Below, one piece after another: positions 60,259 to 64,000 of a stretch of DNA of 64,000 nucleotides. The notes under the pieces were generated by a model. It saw only the letters and a program-made list of their open reading frames with translations, did not search any database and was not told the origin of the DNA. The stretch is from Brevinema_A sp051649245 (GTDB lineage Bacteria > Spirochaetota > Brevinematia > Brevinematales > Brevinemataceae). The position numbers were made by a program, and so were the translations under genes. The stretch covers positions 372,001 through 436,000 of the forward strand of contig JBOFGS010000019.1 in NCBI GenBank assembly GCA_051649245.1, given 5' to 3'. The stretch's first letter is position 1, and the number at the start of each line of letters is the position of its first letter.

Positions 60259-61890
60259 ATGGCAAAAGATTTAATTTTTTCAAATGATGCTCATCAAAAG
60301 ATGCTTGTGGGTGTTGAAAAATTAGCGAAAGCAGTAGGAACAACATTAGGACCAAGAGGACGTAATGTTGTTATTGATAAAAAATACGGTGCACCTCACA
60401 TCACAAAAGATGGAGTTACTGTTGCAAAAGAAATAGAACTAGAAGATAAGTTTGAAAATATGGGAGCACAGCTTGTTCGTGAAGTTGCCACCAAAACAAA
60501 CGATGTTGCCGGTGACGGTACGACAACAGCTACTGTTCTTGCACATGCAATCATTAAAGAAGGATTTAAAAATGTTACCGCAGGATCCAATCCAACTCTC
60601 ATTAAAAGAGGAATGGATAAAGCGTTAACAATTCTTGTTGATGAAATTAAAAAACTTTCGAAAGAAGTAAAAACTTCTGATGAAATCAAAAGTGTTGCCA
60701 CAATTTCCAGTAATAATGATCCTGAAATTGGAGCATTGATCTCAGAAGCAATGGATAAAGTTGGTAAAGATGGTGTCATTACTGTTGAAGATTCTAAAGC
60801 AATGGATACATTTGTTGATGTTGTTGAAGGGATGCAGTTTGATCGTGGATACCTCTCTCCTTACATGATTACAGATCCTGAGAGAATGGTTGCTGAGTTG
60901 GAAGATCCTTATATTCTTCTATGTGATAAGAAAATTTCTTCCTTAAAAGATCTTGTTGGTCTTTTAGAAACAGTTTTAAAACAAGGAAAACCACTTGTTA
61001 TCATTGCTGAAGATGTTGATGGAGAAGCATTAGCTACTCTTATTGTGAATAAATTACGAGGAACACTTAATGCTGTTGCAGTAAAAGCACCTGCTTTTGG
61101 TGACAGACGTAAAGCGATGTTGGAAGATATTGCTATTCTTACAGGTGGACAAGTAATCAGTGAAGAAAAAGGCATGCTTCTTGAACACACAACACCTGAT
61201 ATGCTTGGTCGTGCAAAAAAAGTACGTGTTGAAAAAGAAAATACTATTATCATTGACGGTGCCGGTGATAAAGCTGCTATCAAAGGTCGTGTTGCACAAA
61301 TCGAAGCTGCTATTGCAGAAAGCACATCTGAATATGATATTGAAAAATTAAACGAAAGAAAAGCAAAACTTGCTGGTGGTGTAGCTAATATTAAAATCGG
61401 TGCTGCGACAGAAGTCGAATTGAAAGAGAAAAAAGACCGTGTTCAAGATGCTCTTTCAGCAACAAAAGCAGCTGTAGATGAAGGTATTGTGCCTGGAGGT
61501 GGAACTGCTCTTCTTAAAATTAAATCTGCGTTAGATTCTCTAACAGGTAGCAACGAAGAAGAACAAGTTGGTATTAATATTATCAAGAAAGCAATCGACG
61601 CTCCTATGAAGAAAATTGCTGAAAATGCCGGATTTGATGGGGCTGTTGTTGTCATGAAAGCATCAGAAGCTAAAGAAGGTCAAGGATTTAATGCTCTTAC
61701 TAATGAATGGGTAGATATGCTTAAATCAGGAATTGTAGATCCTGCAAAAGTAACAAGAACTGCTCTTCAAAATGCTGTTTCTATCGCTGGTCTTCTTCTG
61801 ACAACAGAAGTAATGATCACTGATTTACCAGATACTAAATCTGATGTTCCTCCAATGGGTGGTGGAATGGGTATGCCAGGAATGATGTAA
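60259..61890 (+). CDS. groEL: Chaperonin GroEL (Hsp60)
   Basis: GroEL is the 14-subunit ATP-dependent folding chamber. The 543-residue product is full length: KLAKAVGTTLGPRGRNVVIDKKYGAP, the ATP site TKDGVTVAKEI and AGDGTTTATVLA, apical domain, EGIVPGGGTALL, and the Gly/Met-rich C-terminal tail GGGMGMPGMM. groES is not upstream as it usually is; the previous gene is an unrelated small membrane protein. AAAGGAG lies before the ATG. Expression probably depends on sigma-54. Confidence 0.98.
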   Translation: MAKDLIFSNDAHQKMLVGVEKLAKAVGTTLGPRGRNVVIDKKYGAPHITKDGVTVAKEIELEDKFENMGAQLVREVATKTNDVAGDGTTTATVLAHAIIKEGFKNVTAGSNPTLIKRGMDKALTILVDEIKKLSKEVKTSDEIKSVATISSNNDPEIGALISEAMDKVGKDGVITVEDSKAMDTFVDVVEGMQFDRGYLSPYMITDPERMVAELEDPYILLCDKKISSLKDLVGLLETVLKQGKPLVIIAEDVDGEALATLIVNKLRGTLNAVAVKAPAFGDRRKAMLEDIAILTGGQVISEEKGMLLEHTTPDMLGRAKKVRVEKENTIIIDGAGDKAAIKGRVAQIEAAIAESTSEYDIEKLNERKAKLAGGVANIKIGAATEVELKEKKDRVQDALSATKAAVDEGIVPGGGTALLKIKSALDSLTGSNEEEQVGINIIKKAIDAPMKKIAENAGFDGAVVVMKASEAKEGQGFNALTNEWVDMLKSGIVDPAKVTRTALQNAVSIAGLLLTTEVMITDLPDTKSDVPPMGGGMGMPGMM

Positions 61891-61902
61891 TCTTATTCAA
61901 AT

Positions 61903-61941
61903 AAAAAAAAAGCACCTTTATAAAGGTGCTTTTTTTTTTTA
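61903..61941. terminator. Terminator after groEL
   Basis: Stem AGCACCTT/AAGGTGCT (61911-61918, 61923-61930), loop TATA, flanked by A9 and T11. It can work in both directions. Confidence 0.95.
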
Positions 61942-61984
61942 TTATTAATTATTATTTTTATTAATTAAATAAAGAATACGTATA

Positions 61985-62722
61985 TTAATTATTTAATAAA
62001 ATTTTTTCTACTTCAGGATATCTTTTTAGATGGTATTCTTGTTGTAGATCTATCCAAATCTGTTTATAAATATTGATAAATTTTTGATTTGGAGGAATAT
62101 AGTTATATGGAGTTTTGTTACTTTTTAATCTATTTGCTTTTCCATATATCGAAACTAAGAGACTTGGATTTGAATTTGATGTATCAGTAAGATATTTTTT
62201 TCGTTTTTTATCTACATACATTCCTTGTGCATAATGAATGTGATACAATGGAATCACATGATCAATTTCTAATATGTTAGCATTACTAATATATGAATCA
62301 TTGTAAGGATCATACCAAATTCCAAAAATATTCTGATTAGAATAATCTTGTCGCATTGATTTTGGGATCAAATTTTCTTCTATTAATATTTGTTTTCTGT
62401 TGTATTTCCAATCCGAACGATTATAAGGTTTTTTAATATTAGGATCTCTAAAATCTTTTAAGATATTCGTGATGGATGATTGATAACATTTAATTTTATC
62501 TGTAATTTTATTACGATCCAATTCTATTGTTTCATGATAATTAATTGATGAATTATTTTTTTTAGGTATTATTAAATATATATTGTCTTTATGATCTAAC
62601 CAAATTTCAGAAATAGTTTTGTTGTTCATATTTTTTTGATGGATAATTTGATATCTGTTTATCGTTATAGTATCACTATAAATACGATATGTTATGAAGA
62701 AAAATATAATAAAGATTCTCAT
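61985..62722 (-). CDS. Exported HNH-type (DUF1524-like) nuclease
   Basis: A 245-residue protein with a signal peptide (MRIFIIFFFITYRIYSDT). The later part reads PYNRSDWKYNRKQILIEENLIP, then LEIDHVIPL with D154-H155, then NPSLLVSIYGKANRLKSNKTPYNYIPPN with N197. This is the DH...N pattern of HNH/DUF1524-type secreted endonucleases. It may degrade extracellular DNA or RNA for nucleotide scavenging; the substrate is inferred. It stands alone on the minus strand between groEL and dnaN. Confidence 0.75.
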   Translation of the reverse strand: MRIFIIFFFITYRIYSDTITINRYQIIHQKNMNNKTISEIWLDHKDNIYLIIPKKNNSSINYHETIELDRNKITDKIKCYQSSITNILKDFRDPNIKKPYNRSDWKYNRKQILIEENLIPKSMRQDYSNQNIFGIWYDPYNDSYISNANILEIDHVIPLYHIHYAQGMYVDKKRKKYLTDTSNSNPSLLVSIYGKANRLKSNKTPYNYIPPNQKFINIYKQIWIDLQQEYHLKRYPEVEKILLNN

Positions 62723-62861
62723 TCCCAGTCCTTTTGAATTTTAAATATATGTATATAATTTGTACTTAGTATCAAAAAAATGTTAAGAATTGTTTTAGAT
62801 TTTCTATATTTCACAAAAACATCGTAGTTTTCTGTTTTAAATGATAAAAAATATAAAAAGC

Positions 62862-62890
62862 TTGCATTTTTTAAAAAAACAAGTTATTAT
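62862..62890 (+). promoter_or_regulatory. Probable dnaN promoter
   Basis: TTGCAT at 62862-62867, 17-base spacer, TATTAT at 62885-62890, about 43 bases before the dnaN start. The -35 is weak. Confidence 0.5.
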
Positions 62891-62932
62891 TAAAATACTA
62901 ATTTTATTTTTAAAATTATTGGAGACTGAACT

Positions 62933-64000
62933 ATGAAATTTTATGTGAGTAAAGATGAATTTTTAAAAGCATTGATTACTACGGATTCTATCATTAATCC
63001 ACGTACACCGCTCAGTATTTTGTTGAATATATACTTAGAAGTTCATAATGATGGTCAAATGATCATTCAAAGTTATAATGGCGATCATGGTGTGAAAATT
63101 GAATCTTCTGTTGATGTTCAAGAAGCTGGACGTATCAGCTTATTATCTAAAAAATTATTAGATATTGTCCGAAATATTCCTAGTGATAGGATCAGTATAG
63201 AACAAGAAGCTGGCTCTTTAGAAGCAATTATTCGTCCTGAAGGTAAAAAAAATCCTACATTTCGTTTACACAGTGTTTCTGTTGATACTTACCCTACATT
63301 CAAAGAAGTTAACTGGGAAAATTTTATTAAATTAAACCAAGAAACACTTCAAGAATTAATTATTTCTACAGAATTTGCTGTATCTAATGACCAAGCTCAA
63401 ATTGCTTTCACTGGTACGTTTATTACAGAAAGTGCTGAAGGTATTTTGTCATTTGTTGCTACTGATGGCAAACGTTTAGCTGTTATTTCTAAATCAATTG
63501 AAGAAAAAAAAGGTATTGTTCCAACAGATATTATCGTTCCTCAAAAAATTATGAAAACAATTAGTGATACCTTGAACAAAGGAATTGTTCTTTTTGCTGT
63601 AAATGACGGGCAAGCTTATTTTAAAATTGATAATGTTTATATCTTTACCAATCTTGTTGAAGGAAAATTTCCAAATTATCGTGATGTGATTCCATCTCAG
63701 AGTACATCTACTATTACAGTGGATGCTTCTGGATTAGCTTCTTGCTTGCAACGGGTTGCTATTATGTCTGATAATGAATCAGGTCGTATTAAACTACAGG
63801 TCGAAAACAATCAACTTATAGTAACAGGATCAAATGTTCAAGGAGAAGGAAATGATTCTATAGAACTTGATCAACCTACTGATAGTGATATTGCTGTTGT
63901 TGCTTTAAATCACAAATCACTAACTGAATTTCTAAAAATATTACAGGGTAAAAAAGTTTTAATCTCGATCAATTCTTCAGGTAGCCCAATCTTGTTAAGA
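62933..64000 (+). CDS. dnaN: DNA polymerase III beta sliding clamp (partial at window end)
   Basis: The beta clamp holds the polymerase on DNA. The ATG at 62933 follows GGAGA. The frame stays open for 356 codons to the window end and no stop is seen, so about 10-15 residues are missing against the usual 366-370. The sequence starts MKFYVSKDEFLKALITTDSI, with FVATDGKRLAVISK, VEGKFPNYRDVIP and LQRVAIMSDNESGRIKL as clear clamp landmarks. dnaA is not upstream. Confidence 0.95.
   Translation, partial: MKFYVSKDEFLKALITTDSIINPRTPLSILLNIYLEVHNDGQMIIQSYNGDHGVKIESSVDVQEAGRISLLSKKLLDIVRNIPSDRISIEQEAGSLEAIIRPEGKKNPTFRLHSVSVDTYPTFKEVNWENFIKLNQETLQELIISTEFAVSNDQAQIAFTGTFITESAEGILSFVATDGKRLAVISKSIEEKKGIVPTDIIVPQKIMKTISDTLNKGIVLFAVNDGQAYFKIDNVYIFTNLVEGKFPNYRDVIPSQSTSTITVDASGLASCLQRVAIMSDNESGRIKLQVENNQLIVTGSNVQGEGNDSIELDQPTDSDIAVVALNHKSLTEFLKILQGKKVLISINSSGSPILLR

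Noticed and set aside
60396..61325. Long minus-strand frames inside groEL
   Set aside because: They are typical antisense shadows of a highly conserved gene and lack start signals.

Overview
This window is chromosomal DNA of a low-G+C (roughly 30-35% by eye), gene-dense bacterium, most likely a spirochaete. The strongest lineage clue is an exported FlaA-type flagellar filament sheath protein (12565-13596). An OmpL47-like exported repeat protein, an exported MltG with a lipobox, a stand-alone CheW and a periplasmic amidase/GerMN pair fit the same group. A deep-branching, host-associated, reduced spirochaete such as Brevinema is my best guess, but I could not test it. I see no phage, IS element, CRISPR array, rRNA or convincing tRNA. 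Almost all of the window is core genome.

Layout. 1-8412: spc/alpha ribosomal operon (L14 end, L24, L5, S14, S8, L6, L18, S5, L15, SecY, Adk, IF-1, L36, S13, S11, RpoA, L17). L30 is missing, S4 is displaced to 26615-27226, and L5 and S5 carry unusual N-terminal tails. 8541-12314: gatB, coaX, amidase and GerMN gene. 12565-13596: flaA. 13655-17640 (minus): tightly coupled ABC exporter, ParB-like protein and exported M1-like metallopeptidase. 17872-23007: exported unknown protein, cheW, OmpL47-like protein, yebC and purine nucleoside phosphorylase. 23046-28394 (minus): dnaE, rpsD and ruvB. 28550-34918: murE followed by a surface-glycan cluster (nucleotide-sugar dehydratase, PLP aminotransferase, glycosyltransferase, O-antigen ligase/polymerase). 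35230-36678: small P-loop ATPase and an MTA/SAH-nucleosidase-like lipoprotein. 36803-37981 (minus): sigma-54 activator lacking its DNA-binding domain. 38132-45361: murD and a complete TolC/HlyD/RND efflux operon. 45456-50538: pdxJ, mnmG (minus) and a large membrane-anchored unknown protein. 50607-56182: rpsT and an HU-like gene, then minus-strand nif3-like, mltG, a DksA/TraR-type gene, the L21-Prp-L27 operon and comM. 56450-64000: topA, an exported propeller-like protein, a small membrane protein, groEL, an exported HNH-type nuclease (minus) and the start of dnaN, cut by the window end.

How it works together. Most of the window is translation, replication/repair and envelope building, read from short operons with clear sigma-70 promoters (TTGACA-like, 17-18 bp, TATAAT) and strong bidirectional terminators between convergent genes. 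The least ordinary signals are regulatory. groEL has a textbook sigma-54 -24/-12 promoter and no adjacent groES or CIRCE element, and the window also encodes an NtrC-type activator with a GAFTGA motif but no helix-turn-helix. Several ribosomal-protein leaders contain perfect hairpins. The topA promoter sits inside a palindrome. A 21-bp perfect inverted repeat separates the ABC-exporter operon from its divergent neighbour.
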